From Megamerina dolium (taxonomy: Eukaryota; Arthropoda; Insecta; Diptera; Megamerinidae): DNA of 64,000 bases. A program made the translations under genes and the position numbers. The notes under the pieces were generated by a model. That model made no database searches and was not told the origin of the DNA. It worked only from the letters and a program-made list of their open reading frames with translations. Shown in pieces: positions 1 to 9,240 of the stretch (positions are counted from its first letter, which is position 1; each line of letters begins with the position of its first letter). The stretch covers positions 31,603,335-31,667,334 of the forward strand of contig OY978528.1 of the NCBI GenBank assembly GCA_963854835.1. The letters are read 5' to 3'.

Positions 1-314
1 AGTCACTCAAAAGGTAGACTTTGTCATTTCGACGAAGTTTGTTTTCGTTAGCTGCAAAAAAGCACTTACGTTACGATCACGTCCCTTAAGGTCAGCTCAA
101 CTTTAAAGCACATTTCAAACTAACGTAACTGCAAAAGAGAGTCTAATATGACAAGAGAATGGAGAGAAAAATGGAAATAGAGCAACAGTGTTCGTCGAAT
201 CGACGAAGACTACCCTTTCAGGGTTATACATTATTATGTACTATAATGGAATATTTTTCTCCCAAACAATTAATGTTTTAATTAATAATCAATATTAATA
301 AATAATTAATATGT
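1..314. other. AT-rich non-coding sequence, nothing recognised
   Basis: No open frame with protein-like composition and no repeat family that recurs elsewhere in the window. The last 20 bases are A/T-only and precede the SINE; they contain ATTAATA, which recurs directly after the SINE tail and may be part of a target-site duplication. The sequence is too low in complexity to be sure. Confidence 0.5.
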
Positions 315-674
315 GCCGTAGCTCAGTGGTTAGTGTGTTCGCCTTCTGATCTGTAGGTCGTGGTTCAATACCCGGCTGATGCATAACAAATTTAATATCG
401 AAAAGATTTTTCTTTCGAACGGTACCCACCTGTCGGTAAGCAATTGGCAATTCTTCCGACAGTACCAACTTGCCATGAAAAAGCTTTTAAAAAGAACTCT
501 GTGACAAAGATCAGAAAAAGTGATGTCACAAGTGTTCTGCCGTCCGAAACCGGCTAAAATAAGTAGGTCCATTCTAATACTGTCCAAAATTTAAGACGCA
601 CAACAGTAATGGAAGAGAAGCTCGGCCCATGAGCCCTTTGGGGCTTTAAGTGCCACATATTTATTTATTTTTTT
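315..674 (+). mobile_element. tRNA-derived SINE, copy 1 (near full length)
   Basis: A non-autonomous retroposon whose head resembles a tRNA gene and whose body and tail recur at five other places in the window. Seen: an A-box-like TAGCTCAGTGG at 319-329, a B-box-like GGTTCAATACC at 362-372, a tRNA-unrelated body, then the conserved 3' block AGCCC-TTTG-GGGCT (a small hairpin), AAGTGCCACATA and a T/A-rich tail of TATTT repeats. The anticodon-loop region reads CTTCTGA, which would fit a tRNA-Arg(TCT)-type ancestor, but the arms pair poorly, so the parent tRNA is uncertain. Known: such elements are transcribed by Pol III and copied by a partner LINE that recognises the 3' end. It encodes no protein; reading frames across it are chance. 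Possible short flanking repeat ATTAATA on both sides. Confidence 0.85.
319..372 (+). promoter_or_regulatory. Internal Pol III promoter (A and B boxes) of SINE copy 1
   Basis: TAGCTCAGTGG matches the A-box consensus TRGYNNANNNG, and GGTTCAATACC matches the B-box consensus GGTTCGANTCC with small changes. The two boxes lie 32 bases apart, as in tRNA genes and tRNA-derived SINEs. Whether this copy is still transcribed cannot be judged from sequence. Confidence 0.75.
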
Positions 675-685
675 ATTAATAAATA

Positions 686-1930
686 TATGCAAGTATATGC
701 AACTATTATGTTAAAAAAAAAACAATCTAAAAACACATTAATAAACCAAAAACTAATTACTTTTTCAAATGGTTCACAAGAAGTCAAATGAAATTGATTC
801 AAAACCGTAAATTATACAATATATTTAGTGGTTAATTCTTGTTTAATTAATGAAATCGTAACGATAAGTTTTTATATTAAATTTGTTATTTTCTCGTTTT
901 TGTTTAAAACTCATTATATTCAATTATTCTCTACTATACTTTAAGATGCATAGGTACATATTCGTATTACAATTATAGCGATTACATACATGCTGCTACT
1001 GCCTATTATCAATGCGTAGCATATTAGTTGCGCTTTAATGAACTTTAAGCTATGAACTATTGTAATCCACTGTCAAATCGCTGTTGAAATGAATTATGAT
1101 GGCAGTGTTGATCAAATATTTTGGCATAGCAATTATTTATGTAAATGATTTTGAACACATCTATGTGGATATGCTTGACTCCCATATTGTGATGTACTCC
1201 CATATTGTGCTTATTAAAATTATAGATATTTATGTAAACGCATACATTCGATGCGAACCTACAGTGGCTACTGATATAATTTAATATAAGAAATTTTTTA
1301 AATCAAGTAAAATATATTTCATTTATACTGCTATTGTTGTGTTGTGATTATTTGTGCTTCTGCTCATGCTGATATAACCTTGCATACTTTAAATTTAATT
1401 TAATTCAATGTTTGTTTTTTGTATACTCAAGTAGCAGGTTTTTATATAAAGTGCATATATACACATTATATTTATACGTACATTAAGATTAATGTTTCTA
1501 ATCATATTTTTATGTGCTCGTAAAAAGAAAATATCCTTGTAAAATATTTCATAATTATTATGGTTATTTTTCATATGAATTTAATTATATGTTTTACTTA
1601 TCATGGCATGGGTTATACAAGTAAACTTGGATTAAAAGAATAATAGAGTTGTTAAGCTATCGTTAAAAATATAAGCCTAGACTATTGCAACTTGTTATTG
1701 TAAATTTATTGCTCACGTCTAGTACTACGTAGTATGGTTGATCAAACACCCATTTGTATATACATATGTAGTCACATATATTGTATATTGGAATGTTGAA
1801 AATTTATGAAGAAATCGTTTCAAATTTAAACTGACATTATTTTTAATATACATTTAACACATTTCATGCAATTACACCTTAAGTAATATTGAATTTAATA
1901 CTAAAACAGGGGTTTGAATATAACGTAATG
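686..1930. other. AT-rich non-coding sequence, nothing recognised
   Basis: Short open frames here (for example one at 1096-1284) have A/T-driven residue composition (I, Y, N, K) and no recognisable motif. No repeat family or RNA gene was seen. Confidence 0.5.
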
Positions 1931-2096
1931 TGGAAGACCAAACCTCCGGTGGAAAGACCAAGTACTGGAGAACCTGACGGCACTTGGAATTTCTAACTGG
2001 CGCCAGCTAGCGAAGAACAGAGATGGCTGGCGAAGCATGTTATTTTCGGCCTAAATCGACATTCGGTTGTTATGGCCACATAAGTAAGTAAGTAAG
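1931..2096 (+). mobile_element. RTE-like LINE, 3' end fragment with (TAAG)n tail
   Basis: A 5'-truncated LINE copy. Bases 1932-2054 read without a stop as the C-terminus of the same reverse transcriptase seen on the minus strand at 37612-38543: it starts GRPN.RWKDQVLENL, continues through GISNWRQLAKNRDGW, and ends at TAA 2052-2054. A 26-base 3' UTR (GGCCACA...) and four TAAG units at 2081-2096 follow. Very short 5'-truncated copies with a simple-repeat tail are typical of LINE insertions. The near identity to the 37.6-kb copy suggests both are fairly recent. Confidence 0.85.
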
Positions 2097-2285
2097 TTGC
2101 TATATTACTCAGACCATTCGACAATAATGTAGGACAAGCATCATCTGGAAGTTATATAATTATTCTCAAAAAACTGAGTCTCCAGCTTATATATTGTACT
2201 CATTTTGCTATCGAATGTTGGTGTGGCTGTTAACAATAACATTACATATTATGTCTTTAGAAAATTAGAAAATATCAATACAAAG

Positions 2286-2341
2286 AAGGTCAGTCAAAGA
2301 GTCCTTTGGGGCCTATAAGTGCCATATATTTATTTATTTTT
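2286..2341 (+). mobile_element. SINE 3' tail fragment
   Basis: Only the last 56 bases of the SINE family are present: the GTCCTTTGGGGCC block, ATAAGTGCCATATATT and the TATTT tail. It matches positions 620-675 of copy 1. It is a severely 5'-truncated copy or a remnant. Confidence 0.75.
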
Positions 2342-2629
2342 CATTTAGAAAAATGAACTGCCAAATAAACTTCATTTTCCGACATTTCTACTAAGAGCAG
2401 AGTAAATAAGAAAAAAGTTGTGTGGACAAAAGCGGAGGAAAACTGAGAAGTTCCGTTGATTGCATTCCAGACAAAGCAAAAAAGTAGCTCTTGTGCGGAA
2501 ACACCCTCATCTAAAAGTATGTAACAAGTAATTTCCCCGAAATTCTTAGTTTGATTCATTGGCAGAAGAAATTATGTTTATTTTTAAAACTATTGTTTTC
2601 TTCCTACACTGTATTCTATTATATTATAT

Positions 2630-2673
2630 GAAAGTTTATTCACAGTTTATAATAAAACTGTGAATAAACTTTC
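2630..2673. repeat. Perfect 19-bp inverted repeat (hairpin, 6-base loop)
   Basis: GAAAGTTTATTCACAGTTT at 2630-2648 is followed by the loop ATAATA and the exact reverse complement at 2655-2673. The stem is perfect, which is unusual in decayed sequence. The loop and total length are short for an animal microRNA precursor. No family assignment was possible. Confidence 0.8.
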
Positions 2674-2860
2674 TAATAAAATACTAGAATATTCAATTGA
2701 AATCTCAATTGAAATACAACAGACACAATGTAAATGTCCATTTTTGGTGTCAAATAGACTACTTCTTATGAAAAATCATTTTTTTGGAGAAAATACTAGA
2801 AAATCACATCTATCGACACAAGGTATAATATTGTCTTAAAGGTATTGTAAAGCCAATATA

Positions 2861-3394
2861 TTAAGACTCGAACCATATCTCAGCAGCCAAGAGCGCCTTC
2901 TATGTGTGAGCACATGAGTTTTGAAGCTTCAACCTCTACTAACTGTCAATATTTCATGGCATTTTGTTGACATTTAATGTTTATTGACATTCATTTTGCA
3001 AGACACGTGTTCGTTTGATGTTGAAATTTTAACATGGAACACAGAGAGAAAAAAGTTACACAGCACTCATTGTTCGTCAATTTTTGGCTCGGAATCAGGT
3101 CTGTGTGTTGAATCACCCGCCGTATTCACCTGATTTGGCACCGTGCGACTTCTTTTTGTTCCCAAAACTGAAATTGAAGTTGAAAGGATGCTTTTTTGAT
3201 GACATTCAGACCATACAACGGGCTTCGACGAGGGCACTCGAGGCAATTCCGAAAAATGAGCTGGAACACGCGTTTGAATCACTATTAAATCGATGTAACA
3301 AGTGTATTGAATCAGGTGGAGAATATTTCGAAGAAATATACCGAAAAATTAGCAGATATCGTGTTTTAATTGTGTTTTCTAGAGGCAGTCTTAA
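2861..3394 (+). mobile_element. Internally deleted mariner element (534 bp) with short TIRs and TA flanks
   Basis: The ends TTAAGACT (2861-2868) and AGTCTTAA (3387-3394) are inverted copies and sit directly inside TA dinucleotides (2859-2860 and 3395-3396), the Tc1/mariner target duplication. The interior holds a transposase start-like ATG and the C-terminal part of a mariner transposase. Full mariners are about 1.3 kb, so most of the interior has been lost. It cannot encode an active transposase and would be at best a non-autonomous element. Confidence 0.7.
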
Positions 3395-3401
3395 TACATA
3401 A
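3034..3401 (+). pseudogene. Mariner transposase remnant (N-terminal start fused to C-terminal third)
   Basis: Bases 3084-3401 form an open frame with the mariner C-terminal signature HPPYSPDLAPCDFFLF, which carries the third catalytic Asp of the D,D34D triad, and a later GGEYFE motif normally found close to the C-terminus. The first two catalytic residues and the DNA-binding region are missing. An ATG at 3034 in the usual start context (MEHREKK) is out of frame with the rest, consistent with a large internal deletion around 3060. The frame runs a little past the normal end into the right TIR. Known: mariner transposases cut at TIRs and insert at TA. This copy is dead. Confidence 0.75.
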
Positions 3402-3402
3402 T

Positions 3403-5698
3403 TGTCGCACCGTGTATGCAAGTGTAAAAAATGCACACACTTGCATATTCACAACGATGTGTAGAATAAGATTTGAAGGGGAACAATTTATACAAACTTG
3501 AACTTGTACTGAATGATCATATGTCAATCATTTTGATGTACTCGTATTAATAATGACAGTAGCGCAATAACACAATAAATAAGTAATCATTGTTTTTAGA
3601 GAACATCAAATGAATGTAGTATTTAATTTACAATTAAATAAATTATTTTCACAAGTTGTAAGTAGTAAACATTTTATAAGGACTCAATATGGTATTTACT
3701 TGTGTAAAATATGAATTTGTACTTGTAACATGATGTGTATGCTGACGATTGTCAGACGTACATATATATGATACACAATCCAACAATTGTATAGATGTGT
3801 AATATATCAACGGTACACTAGTTGCGTATCTTAATTGAATGCAATTAACATGAATATAAATACAAACACATCAACAGGTCGATATATTAATTAACAAAAT
3901 AATAAATTAATAATTGGACAAGTCAAAGGCAAGTAAAGAGAAATGCTAATATGTTTATTTGCTCTATGAATAATATAATCTACGCTAATATCAATGTACA
4001 AGCAGACTAATGAATGAATTGGATTAGATATAAAACCAATTAAAAATTAACAAAATCAATTAGATGTTGTTGCACTTGATATATTATATAAATGATACTA
4101 GTAGTATGTATTTATACGTCTATTAAGGATATGATCAATGATATCGCATGTATAGCACATTTATTTACTATTATTTGTTTTTTTTTTTTTCAAATTGCAA
4201 TAACAGTGATTCAAATTAAATTTATGAATATATTTCTATTAGGTATATTACCAATGATAATGAAAATAAATATGGTAATTATAATAAATTAATAATTATA
4301 TAGCACTATTTTAATGACACTTTAGGGATTGTAATTTGTTTGAATTCATTAGAATATATGTACATGACTTCAATAATAACAAAATGTAGTATAATAATAA
4401 TATTAATGCGTTCAAAATATATATGAATGCTGTTAATGAGAAAAATGCATCGGTAAAGCTAGTCGTACCTACGTCATTGGATGAAAATTACTACTTTTAA
4501 ATAACTTGTAAATACAATAAATATATGTATATGAAGTAAATAGCACATTAAACGTAATAGTTTTGTACGCAGTATATCTATTAAATAATATTTGTAATAG
4601 CATACATATTATATATTTACAAGGAAATTTCCTAAGTAATTAAGCTGCTAAAAGACTAGGTACACTATTAAGTACACCATCAGATCACATCATCGAGTTG
4701 AAAAGGTCAATATACATAAATGTAATTAGTTAAGTAATATTGTTTTTTACAAACAAATAAACAAAAAATATTGATTGTTTACTTGTTGTCGTACAATACA
4801 TACATACATATCACATGCATACAATGTTGAGATGATTTGCAAAATAGAAGCAAAAACATAGGAGCACATACGTAAATATCTATTTTAATTCCTGTTTTCC
4901 TTGATTCTGTACTTAAACTGTACGATTGGATTTAATTAATCCATAAAAATATTTATCGATCAAAATCTTGAAATTTGTGTTTTGATGTAATTAAAGCTAA
5001 TTTAATATATTACATTTTCAAATAAACTTCTATAATTCCATGTGAATTAATATATTAGAAATTATTACACTATTTATGATAATAGGTATGCGCAAAACTT
5101 GATAAATAAATACAATAAATATTCACTACCAGCTACTGTAAGCTAATGCGATTTGTAGTGATAAAACCTATGTGCAAATGAATAGAACAAGCAAGTACCT
5201 AGCGTACCTAAAAACAAGCAAAAAATTGTGGAAAAATATTGGGTAAAAAAAAATACAATCTTAATCTTTTTTAAATAACTTTAATATCGGTATGGTAGAG
5301 TAGTAAACGCACTATTTCTATCTAAAGAACTATAAAAATAACCTCTATGGTTTAACTAAAAAGAAAAATTGTTGAGAAAATCATCATTGTTGATAGCTTT
5401 AAGCTAGCATATGTACAACATGTATATGTGTTCCTATTCATAAACTGATAAATAAAATAAATGTATACAAAATTCTACACAAAAATACATTTTGCACTTA
5501 ATTCCATATTTCAGTCTCGAAGTCTCTCAGATAGTCCCTCCTCTATGCATCCTCAAAATATTTTATTGATATCTATCTACGCCAGAACATAAATGTAGCG
5601 CACTGTCCATTAATTAATTTCTTTATTAATTTTAAAATATAATTTCCATTGGGTTGGCAACCCACTATAAATTTAATATGTTGTTTTCGCTATCTGCA
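3403..5698. other. AT-rich non-coding sequence, nothing recognised
   Basis: Long A/T-dominated stretch with poly-A and poly-T runs. Small frames such as 4092-4292 are hydrophobic by composition only. No repeat family of the window recurs here. Confidence 0.5.
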
Positions 5699-5740
5699 GC
5701 TCTCTCTCTCTCTCTCTCTCCCTCTCCCTCTCTCGCTCTT
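5699..5740. repeat. (CT)n microsatellite
   Basis: About 20 CT units with a few interruptions (CCCTCTCCC, CGCTC) lie immediately 5' of a DINE-1-like element. The junction to the element is T-rich, as expected for insertion between two T residues. Confidence 0.95.
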
Positions 5741-6807
5741 TATACCCTGCATAATGCAATATGCAAGGTATATTCATTTCGGTCAGATGTTTGTAAGCAC
5801 TTGAAGGAATCTTCTGAGATATAGAAAAATATATATATTCGTGATCAGTGTCGCTTAAATTTTCGATTTAACCATGTCCATCCGTCCGTCCGTCCGTCAG
5901 TCGGTCTGTCTATCACCTGGCTGCTTCGCAAGATAACTTGAGCAAATATTGAGCTATTTTGACGAAATTTGGAACAAATAACCTATGATCTAAGAGTACG
6001 GAGAGGATTAATATTGGGCATGATCGGTCAATAGCCACGCAAACACCAAGCATTCAAAACGACTACCCTCGGAATTTTCAAAATCTTTAATTTGCTATAA
6101 CTCACCTAATATACCATCTGGGACAATAATATTTGGCACATAGAGTTACATTATACTACTACATAATCTTGCCAAAAATGGGCGAGCCACGCCTACTTTT
6201 TATTGAAGCTCCCATACAAAGTGTCTGTACTTCTTCTAAATTGAAACAGTTGTAACTTCTACAATCTTCTATCTAGAATAACCATAATTGACACTTAGAT
6301 TTATGTGGTAGTCGGAAATAATCTGGGAAAAAATCAACATGCCACGCCCACTTGTTAATGTTGCTACCATACAAAGTTGCGAATATTAAAAAAAAAATTT
6401 TAACCGCTATAACTTACGAACTATTCAGCGTAGGACAACCAAATTTAATGTGTGGATTAATACTGCAAAATTAATTACATTTACAAGAAAGAGGTAAGCC
6501 GCGCTCACTTTTTATATAGCTTCTATACTAAGCCTCGGAATTATCTTAAAAATCTCCTTCAAACTATCCCATTTAAAACACCCATAACTTACAAAGTACT
6601 TCCTCAAAGTCAACCATATTGCGGGTGTAGATTAGTATTATATGCAAAAATATTTTCTCAAAAAACTGGCGAGCCACACCTACTTCTTAAAATAGCTTCC
6701 ATACAAAGTAGTGGAAATAAAAAAAAATGGAATTTGAGCAAACTTTTTATATATATATCCACATATGCAGGGTATAATTTGGTCGGCCCCAGCCGACTGT
6801 AAGGTCA
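5740..6807 (+). mobile_element. DINE-1-like (Helentron-associated) element, copy A
   Basis: Starts with the foldback TATACC-CTGCATAATGCAATATGCA-AGGTATA, followed by TTCGTGATCAG and a (CCGT)n block at 5881-5898. This is the layout I recall for the Drosophila INE-1/DINE-1 5' end. The middle holds several diverged copies of a module with GCCACGCC and CCATACAAAGT. The 3' end has the inverted partner of the first 13 bases, TATGCAGGGTATA, then a hairpin GTCGGC-CCCA-GCCGAC at 6782-6797 and TGTAAGG. Subterminal inverted repeats plus a 3' hairpin plus internal tandem modules are the hallmarks of Helentron-associated elements. No Rep/helicase reading frame is present, so it is non-autonomous. Copy B at 43.8 kb is nearly identical over 6049-6182, implying shared recent ancestry. 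Confidence 0.8.
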
Positions 6808-6867
6808 TTTTTTTTCTAGATTTTTTTCTTTATTATTATTCTCATTCTCGTTTTACCTCTTCTGAAG

Positions 6868-7097
6868 ACAGTGCGCGCAATTTCCTTACATTTCAATTTG
6901 AGTAAATTTGTAGTTCATATACCAAAACCGCATTAAAGTGAAAATTGAAAATATGTAATATGTAATTGTAAAGAAAGAAAAATAAACTAAAAAGAATCTA
7001 ACTTGAAATCTAATAACAAAAAGTGAGCGATATATGTGTCTAGAACAAACTCCTCAATGTGTCAACAGCCACCATCACAACAACCAAGGCAAGGAAG
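6868..7097 (+). other. Possible 5' exon / promoter-proximal island
   Basis: A locally GC-richer stretch starting near CAGTGCGCGCAATTT. It has UTR-like A-rich sequence and a short frame from ATG at 7034 (MCLEQTPQCVNS...) that reaches a candidate donor AAG|GTAACC at 7097/7098. The same frame stays open to about 7195 if unspliced. Codon choice is less A/T-biased than in the surroundings. There is no homology I recognise and the donor is weak. It could be a non-coding first exon, a small-ORF exon or chance. Confidence 0.25.
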
Positions 7098-8132
7098 GTA
7101 ACCGACTCGCGGCCCACCGTCACACCCTTCACAGCCTCACAATATATCTGATATCACAAAATGTCAAATTCTATATGGCTCTTCTGGTATGGAATATCTA
7201 ATACAAATTATTATATGTGCATAAAGATTTGTTTGAAAGTTTCCATTACTCAGAACAGTACAATTGTTTTTTTTTTATGTAGTTTGTTTTTGTTATTTGT
7301 TGCTATTGTTTACCAAATTCCAGCCCATAGTTTATACGTAAATTGAGAAATATATCAGTGCATATCACGATCAGTAGTAAATAATTATATATGCATAGCA
7401 CATTTAGCTGGTTTTTGGGTGCTGAATGAATGTTTCAACTGCTCGAATTGGACAAAATTTGTTGTGAAATACAAGGGAAGAGTTTTTTCTTTTATGATTA
7501 ATAAAATTAATTTAATTATTTCGTATTAGGTATTTAAAATGCAGAAATGAATGTAGTGACAGAAAATTACATATTTAATTGTAGTTTGTTAATGGGTACC
7601 ATATGCTACCTCATACGAAATTATGAAGTGGTTAGAATTTTACCAAAAATATTCAAAATATATGTACACACTATGAAAAACGTAATATTTAAATTTTGTG
7701 TTGGAAATATAAAAAAGAAAATAGAAAGAAAAGAATATCTTACGCAAAACAGTCTACTTGCTAACCATCGTACTGAAAAATGTGAAATAACAGAAAGTAT
7801 TACCGTTAGTTCGATAAATGCAGGATTCCCCGTATTGTAGAAATAAGATACATTCAATTAAATATATAAAACCCTAAACACAAAATATTCGATATATAAA
7901 AATTGTAATTAATTGTTGTCCGATATATCGGACGTTATGCTGCAATGGGTAAAGTACCAATTTTCGAATGAAGATGAAACAAATTCAACGTAGACGGGCC
8001 TGGCTGTTACAAAGAAATTAATTTGGAGATCATTGAACTTTGCAGCAAGATAATGCACCAATACACTGTACACTAGGAATATACTATTATTACAATGGCC
8101 AGCAATAAACCCGAACCCAAACCCCATTGAGG

Positions 8133-8145
8133 AGAGCTAAGGAAT
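8133..8145. repeat. 13-bp target-site duplication, left copy
   Basis: AGAGCTAAGGAAT occurs here and again at 8499-8511, exactly flanking the minus-strand SINE. This marks the insertion site and proves retroposition at this locus. Confidence 0.9.
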
Positions 8146-8498
8146 AAAAAAAAAAAAAAAATATGTGGCACTTCAATCCCCAAAGGGCTCATTGGTCGAG
8201 CTTCTCTTCCATTACTGTTGTGCGTCTTAAATTTGGACAGTATTAGAAGGGACCTACTTATTTTAGCCGGTTCCGAACGGCCGAACACTTGTGACATCAG
8301 TGACATCAGAGTTCTTTAAGAAGCTTTTTCATGGCAAGTTGTTACTGTCGGAAGAATTGCCAATTGCTTGCCGACAGGTGGGTACCATTCGAAAGAAAAA
8401 TCTTATCGATATTAAATTTGTTATGCATCAGCCGGGGATTGAACCACGACCTACAGATCAGAAGGCGAACACACTAACCACTGAGATACGGCACCCAC
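8146..8498 (-). mobile_element. tRNA-derived SINE, copy 2 (near full length, inside Tc1 relic)
   Basis: Reads on the minus strand. The tRNA-like head lies at the right (GCCGTATCTCAGTGG from 8492 leftwards), with the B-box near 8440, and the body and 3' hairpin block AGCCC-TTTG-GGG lie near 8185. It ends in an A-run on the plus strand at 8146-8160. It is bounded by a perfect 13-bp duplication (8133-8145 and 8499-8511), so the ends are certain. One internal block (GTGACATCA) is duplicated compared with copy 1. Small frames across it are not genes. Confidence 0.9.
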
Positions 8499-8511
8499 AG
8501 AGCTAAGGAAT
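8499..8511. repeat. 13-bp target-site duplication, right copy
   Basis: Identical to 8133-8145; see that entry. Removing the SINE and one copy rejoins the Tc1-like transposase relic. Confidence 0.9.
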
Positions 8512-8666
8512 CCTTTCTGGAAAAGTGTACAAAAGGCCTCGGCAATTCGAGACACCTAGGCAGTTGCCAATTGGCATTGAGGAAAAATGGAAGAATAGCC
8601 CATCCACGCTATAAAACCTGATTAATCCAACCCATTTAGGTTTAGCTAAGTTCTTTTAAAAAGTTG

Positions 8667-8800
8667 CCCTACAGTCGACCTGAGCTAGCCGCATTATACC
8701 CTGCACATGTAGATATATTGTATATAAAAAGTTGCTTTGAATACATTTCCGCGACTTTGAATTGAACCCCCATTAAAAAGTAGGCATGGCATTTTGCCAT
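8667..8800 (-). mobile_element. DINE-1-like element, 3' end fragment (copy D)
   Basis: On the minus strand it ends like copies A to C: a GCCATGCCTACTTTTTA-type module, a stretch leading to ACATGTGCAGGGTATAAT (3' subterminal repeat), and a decayed hairpin GCGGCTAGCTCAGGTCGACTG. The 5' part is missing. It directly adjoins the right side of the Tc1 relic. Confidence 0.7.
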
Positions 8801-8924
8801 TTCTGATAAATACTACAACAGCAAAAAATTATCAGACATCAAAATGCGATTTTATCAGAAGTTTAGTCTGGATTCATTTTTAAGTAAATGACCAAATTTT
8901 AGGCGAGCTTTTTTTCACCAAGTC

Positions 8925-9240
8925 AACCCTAGCTCAGTGGTTAATGGGTTGGCCTTCTGATTTGTAGGTCGTGGGTTCAATCCCCGGCTAAAGAACAATT
9001 TTAATATTGAATTGCCGCCACGGAATTGACAATTCATCCTGCAGTAACAATTTGCCAAGAACACGCTTTTGAAAGAGTTCTGTGATATGCCCAGAAAAAG
9101 TGATGTCACAAGAGTTCTGCCGTTCGAAACTGGATGATAGAAGTAGGACCCTTCTAATACTGTCCAAAATTAAACACGCACAACAGCAATGGAAGAGAAG
9201 ATCGGTGAAAGTACTATCGGGGCCTAAAGGTGCCACTTAA
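8925..9240 (+). mobile_element. tRNA-derived SINE, copy 3
   Basis: A-box TAGCTCAGTGG at 8930-8940 and B-box GGTTCAATCCC at 8974-8984, which is closer to the tRNA consensus than in copy 1. The body follows through AGTGATGTCACAAGAGTTCTGCC, and the 3' block GGGGCCTAAAGGTGCCAC ends at an A-run. It lacks about 35 body bases that copies 1 and 2 have after the head. It encodes no protein. Confidence 0.85.

Larger units (their letters stand above)
7905..8650 (+). mobile_element. Tc1-like (DD34E type) transposon relic, interrupted by a SINE
   Basis: Decayed transposase motifs in changing frames: a DGP core near 7995, QQDNAPIH around 8043-8065 (second catalytic Asp), and a WPA-NPNPNPIE block at 8094-8130, equivalent to Tc1 'SPDLNPIE' with the catalytic Glu. 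A SINE then interrupts the element. Beyond it, starting at 8512, the C-terminal part resumes with EEKWK-like residues near 8580. Several frameshifts and stops make it non-functional. Termini were not resolved. Confidence 0.65.

Noticed and set aside
315..385. A functional tRNA gene
   Set aside because: The A and B boxes are good, but the acceptor, D and anticodon arms do not pair properly. The sequence continues into the SINE body and recurs with it.
330..587. 85-residue minus-strand open frame
   Set aside because: It lies wholly inside SINE copy 1, and its translation recurs only because the SINE recurs (also near 8073-8306 and 8988-9236). It is not a gene.
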